Assembly: GCA_036873135.1 (NCBI GenBank)
Contig: JAPTYO010000022.1
Coordinates: forward strand, 8,647,785-8,711,784
Length of the DNA stretch: 64,000 bases
Origin: Clarkia xantiana subsp. parviflora
Lineage: Eukaryota > Streptophyta > Magnoliopsida > Myrtales > Onagraceae
Direction of reading: 5' to 3'
This document shows, one piece after another, positions 22,801-33,262 of the stretch (position 1 is its first letter; every line of letters begins with the position of its first letter). The position numbers were made by a program, and so were the translations under genes. The notes beneath the pieces are model-generated. The model saw only the letters and a program-made list of their open reading frames with translations. It was not told where the DNA came from and did not search any database.

Positions 22801-23277
22801 CTGTCCTAGGAGGACGTGTGCCAAGGGTTGTCATGCACAAGGGGTTTGGACCTGTCGTGCTGTATCATGGGTAGGTGGTTGCTTTATTGTGTTGTTGGGA
22901 CTATGTCCCTCCCTTTGAGCTTTCCTTGGTATGTCCCTTAGGCATGTCTGTGGTGATACGGACTGTATGTGTACATTGCCATGGTTGATGTTGGAACTCC
23001 TATATCCTTGTTGGTCTGTCATGTATGTCTTCCCTTAGTGCGGTGTATGTCCCTGTTGGGGTACTTGGTGGAATTCTTGCCTCCTTTGAGGTCTTGGCTG
23101 TCTGTCTGCTCCCAGTGGGGTGTAGGCCCTGGCGTCCTGTTGTTGCCTAGGAGGCACAAATTGCTGCCTTCCCTCTGGGAGTGGCCCTTGGTTATCTCTC
23201 ATTTGTTCTTCTCGCTGTCTTGTTCGAGGGTGCGAGTGGTGTTCTTCTTCTGGGTCTTGTTCTTCCTCATGAACTTC
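19826..23277 (-). pseudogene. A' gag-protease-gag' region, heavily decayed
   Basis: No long ORF survives. Minus-strand traces are the Pro/Gln-rich start of gag at 23035-23277 (HSHPRTRQREEQ, RQQFVPPRQQQDARAYTPLG, nearly as in A) and a protease-region trace at 21730-21900, recognised by DNA similarity to 7280-7420. The rest is scrambled by indels. A short stretch at 20120-20170 (GGTGCCCCCCAAGTTGCTTGG) is found inverted in element D at 35330 and 35426. Confidence 0.55.
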
Positions 23278-24335
23278 TTCTTCTTCAACTCCAGCTTGCG
23301 ACAAGGAAAAAGGAGTTGTTGGATGCACGACGGTATCTTCTGCCCCCCGGTCGAGGGATCGGCCCGCGGAGGATTGCTCTTCTTCTCAAGGTATAAGATA
23401 AATACTTAGCTTTGACCTTGTCTGGATGTTTAACACTTAGTTTTTTTTTTTTTCTTTTTTTGCAGTGATTCCAGCTTTGAAGCGTGATCACCTACTTCGT
23501 CCCTTGGAGGGTGATGTATCTGGTAATGCATGGAAACCTCTTGGTGAGGGTGGCCTCCGCTTTCCTAAGGATGTGAAGCTTAGTATGCCGGAAGTTGGAG
23601 TCCGTGTGTTGCACAGGAGTGTGCCCCCGGGCGATCGACGCTCCTGTCCAACGACTGATGAAGAAGCCGAGGAATGCGTTGAACATGCTTTGGCCTGCTT
23701 TGCCCCTGTAAGTTAGTAGGTTCCGTTTCTTGATTGCTTTATGTGTCATATTTCTTTGTTGTGTAATGCTTACATACTTGTCTACTTGTTATGATTCTCA
23801 GGTTGTGTCTCAGATAGTTAACGCGTCGTCTAATGTTGTGGAGCTTGTAAGTGCTAAGTGGGCTGCCGTTAGCAAATGCAATCCCGCCAGTCTTGAAGTT
23901 GCACGTTCTAAAGAGAAGGTGTGTGCACTTGGTTTGAAGATTACTGATTCTGAAGCCAAGTATCAAGTGTTAGAGACTCAAATTTCTGATCTTGAAGCTG
24001 AGATGATTGCGCTTGAGAAGCTGATTTCTGACGATATCACAGTTCGAGAGGCTGCCTTGATTGTTGCGCGTGAGGAACATCATGCACTCGGAGTTGAAGC
24101 AGGTTTTGCCAAGTATTTGGATACTCCTGCCTTTAGTCTTGCAGTTAAGGAGAATTCCGACGAGATGATGAAAAAACGTGCTGAGGACTATTTCCGCCGT
24201 GTGAGCGCACTTGCCCCCAACTTTCCCTTTGGTGAGCTTGGGCCTTGTTCTAAATATGCCGTTAACTATCTCAATGCATTTCGTGCTTTGGGGCTTGACG
24301 TAGCCAACTATGATGTGATTGATGACGGAGAATGA

Positions 24336-25865
24336 GGCATTGATGTTGTTGTTACGTCCCTTGAGTTTATGGAAGTTGCATCTCAACTTTCTGGAGATAG
24401 TGGTACTTCTCATGTGGCATCGGGTTGATGTTATGTTGAGGCTTTTTTCCCAACCTTCGCTTATGCATTTGCTTGCATGTTATTTTGTCACTTGGACCTG
24501 TTTTCAAAAATAATAAACACGTGATAACTTGCTAGTAATAATTCATACCTTGAGTTATCTTTGTTGTTCGTATGTATTGGACTTGCATGATGAGATTGAT
24601 CTCCTTGTTATAGTGGATAAACATCTGATATTGCGACTTGCGCATTGTAGGGTGTTATTAGCGCCCCTCTTGGAAAACTTTCCAAGGCATGGCATGATAT
24701 GTACATTTGGTACTTGTAGCATTGTAGATAGTAATGTACTCGGCACGGGCACTTGGCACTTGGCACTCGGCACTGGCACTTGACATGTAGCAGTGTCATC
24801 TTGACGAAGCAAGATTTAAGTTTATGACGTCTCTTAGTTCCACTCTAAGGCGACGTTGTACAAGACTCGACTTGTAAGTTTAATGAGTTTTTCTAACAGG
24901 GTGCGCTCCTGCTAGCGTTTTTGAGTGAAGCCTGCCCACTTAAGGTATAGGTCTTCGTTATGTCTGCATCCTCAAGAGGATATGCATAGTTTGAGTATAC
25001 ATGAAGCTATCCTATCAAGGAATGTATCTTCATGGCGTATGAACACTTAAGAGGGATATACATACTTTATAGATGGGGTGATTAGTCCCACCTAAATGCC
25101 GCATCCTGGTTTGTATGCAGGGAATGGTTATGAACATGAGGATTTGCCTCTACGAGGATTTCACAGCATGCCATTTTTAGAAGTAAGCATGGGGTTTGCC
25201 CTTACAAAGAGGATGTCGCAGCATGCTACTTTGATAAATGTGAACATGAGGTTTGCCCTTGCAAAGAGGATGTCGCAGCATGTCACTTTTGATAATAAAT
25301 CTTGGTGTTTATCCAAGATATTGCTTGTTGTTGACGCCTTTGGAGTAGTCGTAATTTTGAGTAGAGAATTTATATAAGTCCCTATTTGTAGATAATCCGC
25401 AAGTTGTCATTGTGACATATAAATTGACTGTGCACATAGCGCGATGGCTTTGTGTTGCCGACATCTTCATGAGATAAACGTCGTTATAGATGGAGAAGTA
25501 AACTCCTTTTTGGTGTAGATAATAGATATGTTGGCGTTGTATGCTGTAAGTTCCTCGTTACACATAGTTTTTAGCTTGTATTGTTGATAATAATCTTCTT
25601 GATGCCGCTTAATATGATTTGTAAAATGAATTGAGTTGTTGATTTGAGTAATATTCTCGTTGTTTGTAACTTGGTGTTAATCCAAAGTAGAATGCGTATT
25701 ATAGAGATATAATAGATGTACCTACGAAAGTAGATTAATCTTCATTAGAATTTGATTATGCGTACAATCGCTTACAGGAAGGCGTCTACTAATCGCACTT
25801 TCCGAGATATTTCTAAGTACAAATATGTTGACAAAGATGTAAAGACAGAAAAAAAAGGGGAAAGT
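24336..25865. other. Element C 3' non-coding region
   Basis: Lies between the antisense stop and the gag' end. It contains a GGCACT/TGGCACT hexamer run at 24738-24782 and three units of about 60 bp at 25125-25290 built on 'gaacatgaggtttgcccttgcaaagaggatgtcgcagcatg'-like sequence. Inverted, collinear copies are at 46520-48800 and 54620-56900 in C2. Confidence 0.6.
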
Positions 25866-28325
25866 CTATCTCCCTCTGAGATGTTTCAGTAGAGGGCGAG
25901 CATCGTTCCTTGCGATATAGCTTCCCAAAGCTCCATGTGCAATAAACTCCTCGATCTCCATTCTCAAAGTTAAGCAACTGTTAGTATGGTTCCCCCATGT
26001 TTGGTGGTATCGGCACCAATCTTCCACATTTCTACCTAGGAAGGCAGTCATCGGCTCATGTGGACCTGGAAGCTTGTTTTCCAAGAGCTTAATGTATATC
26101 TCTTCGACCTCCGTGTTCAAGGGGGTGAAGATGTCAGGGTATTCGACACTTGAGCTTCCTGGTTTTCATGAAGTCTGAGCTTCATGATTCGAGCTGAGAG
26201 GTGTACCCCATCCCAGCTCGCGTTCACAAGAGATTGCAGTTTCCAACTTATCTTTAAGGCAAGCCATCGTCCTAGTTGTACGCCATCCATATATTCTTCC
26301 AAACAGCAAAAACGTTGGCGCGTTCATGTTCAAGTAAAACGCGGTGATGAATTCTTTTTTGGTTTCCCTTAGTGCAGCTGCGTTCTGGGCGAACCTCCTG
26401 AAGTAAGCTGTGATGGATTCTTCTTGTCCTTGTCTAACATCTAGGACGCTTTGTCTTGTTGGGAAGAGCGTCCTATCAAGTCCTGCTCTTGGTGTTACCT
26501 CACTTTTCCTTTCATCATCATCATTTGAGGCGAACAACTTTCTTTTTACACCAACTTCTATCATGGCAATGGACACTTGCTTCATCTTCCTTAGAGCATT
26601 GACATAGCACTTCTGTGCAGCTGTTTGGTCACCCAGCACCTTGCCAATCCAATGAGGAGTTAGTAATTTCATCCCATGGTGGGCCGTGGATGGCACAATG
26701 TCATGTGGGTTGATTGTCGTTCTTCCTAGGATGCCATTGTATGCTCCTAGGGTGTTCACCACCACAAACGTGACATTGATATGAAGTGCCTTCCAACCTT
26801 CTCCTAAGATGACTGGCAGTGTGATCATACCCAATGGGTACGTTGCAGCTCCCGCAAAACTGACTAGCGGGAGTGTACTCGGCGAAAGATCGGCTTCGAT
26901 TTTTCCCAATTTCTTGAGAACTTCTACGTGCAATAAATCTGCGGCACTTCCACCATCCACCAATATCCTCCGCACATCATATCCATTGACATCCATCGTA
27001 ATGACAAGAGCATCATCGTGGGGGTAGACTATGTGCTTCTTGTCAGCGTTTGAGAACGGGATGATCACGTCTTTCTTCTCCGGTTGGCGTCTTTTCCCAT
27101 ACTTGGGCAAAACTTGCAGTTGTGCAGCATAGACATCACGAGCATTAGAAATGATTCCTCCTGCAGCTTGTCCTCCATGAATCACATTGATGACGCCACG
27201 CTTCGCCGGAGGCGGATTGGCGTCCATTTTCTTCTTTCCCTTGTTCATCTTCTTGGATGGCTCAGCATGGTTCTTCTTCTGGCGCTTGTCGCCTTGATCT
27301 ACATATTGCTTGAGCTCTCCCTTGAGGATGAAATTGTTTACACGGAATCTTAGGCTGACACAGCTGTCCGTCTCGTGGCCATAGACTTCATGGTTCTCGC
27401 ACCATTTGTCTTCTTGCTTTCCAAGTGGACTTTTTCGGAAGTTTGTCGGCTCCCTCCACATGTTGTCTTCCTTCATCTTTTTCAGAATCACGGAGAGTGG
27501 TGCATTCAAAGGAACGCAGTCTGCCAAGTTTACTTCCTTCGGTCTTTGGAACTCCGTCTGGAACGGCCTCTTTTGCGGCAGGAACTGCCTTGGTTGTTGC
27601 GAACGTTGTTGAGGTCTCGCCTGCTTTTCTTTAGCACGAGCTGCGCTGAGTTTCACCTTATTCTGATCCCTGAATCTTTCTAGATCCACGAACTCCTTGA
27701 CTCAAGTGTCTCCGCGGGGCGCCCTGACATCTTCTCTGCTAGGGAAAATCCTCTTCGGCCTAAGTTCGCAATGAAAGCACGCACGATCTCTCCTTCAGTG
27801 AGGTTGCCCTGAATGTCTGCGATATTTTGGTTGAAACGGATGTAGTAATCCGCTAATGACTCATCATTTTTTTTGTACCACCTCGTTCAATGCACTTGGT
27901 CCCTTAAGGAGTATGCGCTCTCCCATGTATCTTTGAATAAACTTCGCCTTCAGGTATGCCCACGATGTAACACTTCCACATGGTAATGAAAAGAACCAAT
28001 ATGCGGCCGTTCCTACAAGGGTGTTGGGGAATGTCATGGCGACATGATGCGGATTGTCAGTTCGACCCAGCAAGGAGGCTTCATGTTGTTGAATATGTTC
28101 AATCGGGTCTCCTTTACCCTTGTACTTCTCTCCTCCAATTCGGTAGAGAGCGTCTGGGACACGGCTGTACAGTAGTTCATCGGAGAACCGATGCGACGCG
28201 TTCTCATCAAGGGCATGCATCCCTTTCATCTTTGACTGCTCCATCTTTTTCTCGATCATTTCTTCCAAAGCCTTAGCCGTAAGTCCCGTGTCTGGGATGC
28301 ACTGTTGCACGCAGGCTTCCTCCAC
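25866..28325 (-). pseudogene. Gag-protease-Gag' of element C, frameshifted
   Basis: Same domain order as in A. The gag core lies at 28325-27864 (KYKGKGDPIEHIQQHE, WFFSLP), a zinc-knuckle-like CENHEVYGHETDSC follows, then protease with LVDGGSAADLL and ILGRTTIN, then the second gag-like part (ITAYFRRFAQNAA, and FLGRNVEDWCRYHQTWG near the end). Breaks are an A-run frameshift near 27870, damage near 27700, and a shift near 26120-26170 between the two pieces of Gag'. In the last zinc-knuckle-like motif the second His is displaced. No RT follows. The layout confirms that the gag-protease-gag' arrangement is older than the split of A and C. Confidence 0.8.
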
Positions 28326-29046
28326 CCCTCATTGTATGTATGAGCACGGGTTGCTTCCTTGAAATGGCCTTCCTTGTGCATGTCGGCATGGCTTGCTGTC
28401 TTGAAGTTGCCTTCCTTTTGTGGTCGCTGTGAGTTGTTCACAGGGGGTAGCCTCCATCTTACTCCTTTATGTTGCTGGTTCACACCAACACTTGGAATGT
28501 ATGGATGTGTAGCTTCCTGCCTTGCCTGCCGATACTGTTAGGTTCCTTTAGAATATCCTTCGCCTTCTGGATGCTGCGGCTCTTGATAGTTGACATCATG
28601 CGACATCTCCCTCGTAGGTGCAGCAAACTCATTAGCTGGCGGAGGTGGCGGCATGGGTGCCATGTATCCCTGGTTTCTTAGAGTCTCCCTGAATGCGAGG
28701 AGCTCTTCCAGTGCGGCCATCATGGCAGGTGTGACTGGTGGCAGATTGCCTGCGCCTCTTGCTTGTTGTTGCACTCCGTCAGCTAGCATCCCGTGTGGGA
28801 ACTCTTAATTCCTCTCCGCCCTTTGTTCAAACTCGTGCACTGGTACCTCGTTCTGGACGTCGGGACCATGCTGCGCGGAGGGCGCATTTGCGGTTGGCAT
28901 AGAGGAGGCTGTAGACTCTGCGTCTGGAATGTCAGAAGGTCCTGGTTGGCTTCTCGTCGGCTTTGGCTTGCTTGCTTGCACCCACCTTTTTCGTGCGTCT
29001 GCCTGTCATAGCTTGCGGTACAGAACGACTTCCTGTTCGAATCACG
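28326..29046 (-). pseudogene. N-terminal Pro-rich part of element C gag, degraded
   Basis: Between the PBS and the gag core. Several short minus-strand frames cover a Pro/Asn/Gln-rich segment (PMPPPPPANEFAAPTREM) but no single frame is open, so at least two frameshifts are present. The probable start codon is near 29009 (MTGRRTKK). Confidence 0.5.
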
Positions 29047-29060
29047 CTGACGGCGCAAAG
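29047..29060 (-). other. Element C primer binding site, mutated
   Basis: The minus strand reads CTTTGCGCCGTCAG beside the LTR, a variant of the CTTGGCGCCGTCTG site of A. The G-to-T change lies in the primer-matching part. Confidence 0.6.
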
Positions 29061-29695
29061 TGTTTAGATCGTTTCCACTTGGGATATCTCGAACAGCTTT
29101 TCAGGGGCCTCGATCCTCGATCCACGAACTAACTTTGGCTCCCACCTCGATCCTCGAACTGACTTTGATCTCTGTTTGCGCCTTCTAAACTTCGGGTCCT
29201 GCAGAGCGGGCGATAACCAGCATGGAGAGGGGGGTGGTGCTGGTTGTGCCCTCTCCGATGCTAAAATCAGTATTTTAGAGAGAGAAAGTTCTAGAGAGAG
29301 GTCAGAGCACAAATAGCCAATTCTCCAGAGTTTCGAGTTAATTCATTCAAATGGGAGTTCTAGGCCCCTATTTATAGGAGACCTGAGAAGTGTGCCTGGT
29401 TTGATGTCGGTTTACAGGAAAACACTTACCGACATCAAGATTGGCTACATGCGCGCTAACTTCACGTACATAGTAAAAACAAGCGTAAACGCGCAGTATT
29501 ATTCGGTAATCCGGACCGTGTCGACATCCGACATGGTCCGGATTGCTGGGGCAATCCGGAGGTCCCCGGTCCGGGTGCGACGCGCATCCAGACCGTTTTG
29601 ACCCGGGATGACTACGGTAAGATCCATTTTATGATTCTAGCGTGTTTACGAGGTCCGAACGTAAATATGAACCCGAATTGGACAGATATCCAACA
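29061..29695 (-). repeat. Element C 5' LTR (635 bp)
   Basis: TGTTTAGATC...GATATCCAACA, followed by the TATAT duplication. TATA box CCTATAAATAGG (minus) at about 29366-29377, and the conserved structured motif at 29198-29262, intact here. An insertion relative to the 3' LTR carries a small GTGTCGACA-type palindrome near 29517-29535. Confidence 0.9.
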
Positions 29696-30261
29696 TATAT
29701 ATTATTTATTGTCAATATCTTTAATAGGGAAACAAATATACTGACAATATATTTTCTTAATCTTTTAGGTAACTAAATCTATAAATAGTATCTTAATCCG
29801 TATAAATTAGCTAGATATATTGATAGTTATATATTTCTATATATTTAATGTGAACTATCCATATATTTCCAATTATAGATATATTGTTACCTTTATTAAA
29901 AATTAAAATATGGTAAACAACAACCCTAGTAATTTTGGCCGAAATACACATTACTTGGGGCCTAAGAAATCAAAATTTTACCTTGTTAAGTTACTTAGGG
30001 TTCGGCCGAAACACATAATTGGAAATAAGTGGTCAAATTTCAAGATCAAATTCTAGTAAGATCTACAATCCAATGTTTAATTTTGATAAAAGTCACATTT
30101 TTCTTGAAGATCATGAATATCAAATTTTACTAAGAACATCATGAAAATTTCGGCCCTTACAATTATAAAAATCGGAAATTTAAAATTTTCAATTAAAATT
30201 TCGTTCATCACACTTATAAATCAAGAACACCAATTTATAAAAATAGAGAACTTCTTACACA
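29696..30261 (-). mobile_element. Interior of element G, right part
   Basis: A+T-rich, without ORFs. It repeats the word TTTCGGCCGAAA in scattered form. It joins 11795 when element C is removed. Confidence 0.5.
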
Positions 30262-30274
30262 GGCTCTGATACCA
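30262..30274 (-). other. Element G primer binding site (initiator Met type)
   Basis: The minus strand reads TGGTATCAGAGCC, the standard Copia primer site, one base from the LTR end. Confidence 0.8.
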
Positions 30275-30275
30275 T

Positions 30276-30874
30276 TGTTGGATTACGGGGTTGATTACTA
30301 CGGAAACATAAATAAGGTACATGCTTGTAATCAGAATTACGCAGTGGAAGATGTGCATATACCTTAACCTTATCCGTAGTCCAAAGGATCTTGCTGAGGG
30401 AGTTCACAATCCACCGGACGTAACCTGTAGAGGTCTTGTTAAAGAAGCCCTACGTGGTATTAGCTCCACAACAAAGCCTTTAATCGATTCCTGGCAGGGA
30501 TGGATCTCCGGAGTATTTTGCTCTAAGCAAATTGGCACACCCTTGGTGTTGGTCTTAGGTTTCGGCCTAAGTATGTCAAAGGGGGGAAGGTTTTTTTTCT
30601 CTCAAATCACCACTTAGAAGGAATTTTGAATTACCCAAAATAAAACCTTAACACCCCTTATTTATAGGAGGAGCAAAGTGGACAAAAGTCCAATTTGCAC
30701 CTCACATATTTCGGTTGGCCACTTATGTTAGGGAGGCCCATTTTTGGGCCACTCATGTCAATTGTGATTTGGTTCAAGCTCAATTTTCCTAATGTGACAT
30801 TAACCCAATTTCTTAGGTTACCTATAAATATTAATGGGCTACCAATTACGGCGCCCAGTCACCATATGCTAACA
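30276..30874 (-). repeat. Element G 5' LTR (599 bp)
   Basis: Minus strand TGTTAGCATATGG...GTAATCCAACA, TG...CA ends with TGTT/AACA inverted termini. TATA box CCTATAAATAAGG at about 30657-30669. The right boundary falls inside the RNase H reading frame of a Copia relic, directly after NPKYHSR, so this LTR is an insertion there. No second copy is in the window; its partner should lie left of element A. Confidence 0.7.
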
Positions 30875-32404
30875 TCATCCTACTATGGTACTTCGGATTC
30901 TTAATTGCCCTTATCGTTGCTTGACTGTCAGTGTAAATGCGCAAAGGCTTACTCCCATCCTTGATGTCAAGAAGGGCTTTCAAGAGTCTCTTTAGCCAGA
31001 CAGCTTCATGTGCATTCTTAGAGAGAGCCTCAAATTCAGATTCCATCGTTGACAGCGCGACACATGATTACTTCTTGCTCATCCATGAAATGGCGGCATT
31101 AGCAAGGAGAAACACTCCTCTGAGGTGAATTATGATCATCCAGATCGCCACCATGGTTGGCGTCACTATACCGAGTCAATTCTAGTTTAGCACCCTAATA
31201 GCACAGTCCGTAGTCATCTGTAATTTTCAGATAACGAATAATTCGTTTCACGACTTGTAAATGTTGATAACCAGGGTCAGATGGAAATATGCTAATAAGC
31301 CCACAGTGTAACAGATATCTCGACAAGTGTATTTCATGGTGTACATCAGACTACATACCATACTGAGGTACTCTGCACTTTTCATCTGTTCAGGCTCAGC
31401 CTGGTCTTTTGGGTCGTCACGCATCGACAACGCACTCCCAAACACAACCGGCGTATCCAACGGTTTAGCATCGTAGAGATTGAACCTTCTCAACAATTTA
31501 TAAATATAGGCTTCTTGGGAAAGACATTTTTTTCGAGTAGCCCGATCCCTAGCAATCTTAATGCCCAGGATGTACGTGGCTTCTCCCATGTCTTTCATCT
31601 AAAATACAGACACCAGCCAGGACTTTGATTCATTCAAATAACTCAAACCGTTTGCTGCAATGAGTATGTCATCGACGTATAACGTTAAGTTAACATACTT
31701 CGACTCAGAGGTCTTAGTGTACACGCAAGGATCCTCATGGAGATTCATGAATCCGTTGCCAACGATTTCCTTGTGGAACCTACGGTACCATTGCCGAGAC
31801 GATTGTTTAAGAGCATAGATGGATCTTTGGAGTTTACAAACTTTACGTTCGTTTCTAGGGGATATGAAACCCTCCAGTTTTTCCATGTAGATCTCTTCTT
31901 CCAAGTTCCCATGAAGGAAGGCAGTCTTAACATCCATATGGTGCTGCTTGAGATCGAGGCTAGCAACTAAGGTCAGGATAGCCTGGATTGTGGTAAATAA
32001 CACACAGTCGGTGAGTATGTCTCATCAAAGTCCACTCCATGGAGTTGGGTATATCCTTTCGCAACCAGTCGAGCTTTGTATCGCTCAACATTTCCATCAG
32101 CATTGAGTTTCAATTTCAGAACCCACTTCGTCCCTATTGCTCTGTGGTTAGCAGGCAAATCAACTAACTACCATACTGAATTGGCTTCCATAGAGGCGCT
32201 CTCTTACTTCATCGCTTTCCTCTATTCCTTTGCTTGAGGTTCATCCAAAGCTTGTTTAACTGTAAACGGTTTATCAACCGAAGTCCTAGTGAATAATTCA
32301 CCCTTTTCTATAGGATACTTCTTGGGAGAAGTTCTTTTCCTTTGACTACGTCTAGGCTCGTTATTCCCATCTAGAACTACACTCCCACTAGGATCAATGC
32401 TCCC
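30875..32404 (-). pseudogene. Copia RT-RNase H relic
   Basis: Minus-strand fragments in order: a basic integrase/RT linker (NNEPRRSQRKRTSPKKYP), RT start ([20 protein letters not shown]), RT core (MDVKTAFLHGNLEEEIYM, SIYALKQSSRQWYRRF, LTLYVDDILIAANG), then the connection region (YILGIKIARDRATRKKCL) and RNase H (SEFEALSKNAHEAVWLKRLL, RIYTDSQATIRAIKNPKY). Several frameshifts and stops separate them. Gag, protease and integrase core are absent: the right end was cut by element D at 32405, the left end by G at 30874. Confidence 0.85.
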
Positions 32405-33248
32405 TGGTGGATATACGCCCAAGCTATCACTAGTTGGACCCGAGAAGTGGGCCGGAACCGGATATAACCCGAGACTTAGAACACGGATACCCGAGGCCCA
32501 TTACATGGGCCTGGAAAATATCCCGAGTGGTAAAAACCACTCGGGAAGACCCCGGGTGGAAAAACCACCCGGGGACACCCGAGCAAGACCCACCTTGCTC
32601 GAGTACCCGAGCAAGGCCATAGGGGTACCCTCCGGGTACCCCCATCCGTCCGGACGAGCCCCCCTTGTCTGGACCCCCACCCCCGGACGATATCTCGTCT
32701 GGGGCTTGCCCTTGAAAGGCAACACACCAACACTTAACCACATTGAACTTACCTACGGTCGAACCGAGGTCAAAGGTAACTTATTTACGGTCAATGCTAA
32801 CTTATATTACGAACCTGCCACAACCGGGCCAGTGAACCACTGGAACCAGGGCGGTCCGATAGGAACTCTATAAATAGAGGCCTCCTCTCCTCATTTGAGA
32901 CCATCTTACTATCACTTATCCATGCTCTGCCTTCTCTCTACTTTATCTCTTTAAGAGTCCATACTCACTTAAGAATCGGAGAGGGCACACCGAGTACCAC
33001 CCCCCTTTGGTCACGGTATTGCCCCTTTTGCAGTTATCTCGAGCAGAAGGAAGAGCGGAGGTCCGAAGAAAGAAGGCACTCAGGACACCATGTTCGAATA
33101 ATGGGCCGACCGGGAACCCCCTCCCCGACTCTCATTCGCAATTATACAAGAAGAAGAAGCCCACGAGGCGGGGATACTAGAAGGAGAAGCCCGGGAAGAA
33201 GAAGAGTAAGGAAGGAGAAGCCCACGAAGGACACTCGTGAGCAAACAT
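32405..33248 (+). repeat. Element D 5' LTR (about 844 bp)
   Basis: TGGTGGATATACGCC...GTGAGCAAACA. Contains perfect hairpins at 32521-32544 and 32551-32575, more at 32578-32700, a TATA box TATAAATA at 32869, and the GGAGAGGG structured motif at 32973-33034. The right boundary is set by the adjacent PBS-like sequence; a second LTR copy to confirm it is missing. Confidence 0.7.
32869..32876 (+). promoter_or_regulatory. TATA box in D LTR
   Basis: TATAAATA followed about 105 bases later by AATCGGAGAGGG, the same spacing as in element A. Confidence 0.6.
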
Positions 33249-33262
33249 TGGCGTCTGCGGAT
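33249..33262 (+). other. Element D primer binding site remnant
   Basis: TTGGCGTCTGCGGA resembles TTGGCGCCGTCTGCGGA with an internal loss of three bases, so it is probably non-functional. Confidence 0.55.

Larger units (their letters stand above)
14853..23277 (-). mobile_element. Nested element A': truncated relative of A inside C
   Basis: Begins with an A-type 3' LTR and polypurine tract, then sequence matching 430-660 of A, one antisense-gene exon, tandem arrays like those of A, decayed protease/gag, and ends in the Pro-rich part of gag where homology to A stops near 23277. The 5' LTR, PBS and gag start are missing. Removing it rejoins the element C antisense gene, which dates A' as later than C. 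Confidence 0.78.
14319..24335 (+). pseudogene. Element C antisense gene, split by A' and lacking its N-terminal domain
   Basis: Recognisable parts are an exon with WFIGKSSSLH from about 14529 (matching WFHGKTYNV in A), a basic segment ending at 14852, then after A' an exon about 23278-23390, an exon 23466-23707 (PEVGVRVLHRSVPPGDR) and an exon 23802-24335 coding a coiled coil, an FPFGELG motif and a stop. Introns 23391-23465 and 23708-23801 are GT-AG and match those of A in position and phase. The PF04195-like core found in A (FGLRLPY region) is not recognisable, and the 8.4 kb insertion breaks the gene. The last two exons remain open. Confidence 0.6.
11796..29695 (-). mobile_element. Element C: non-autonomous Tat-like element, 17.9 kb including nested A'
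   Basis: Bounded by two LTRs of 626 and 635 bp with TGTT...AACA ends and by the 5 bp target duplication TATAT (11791-11795 and 29696-29700). Its 5' LTR is on the right, next to a degenerate PBS. The interior holds a decayed gag-protease-gag' region and an antisense gene split by nested element A'. Without A' it is about 9.5 kb. No RT or integrase is present. Confidence 0.88.

Noticed and set aside
30846..32422. Functional Copia polyprotein
   Set aside because: Several frame breaks, missing gag, protease and integrase core, and insertions at both ends show it is a relic.
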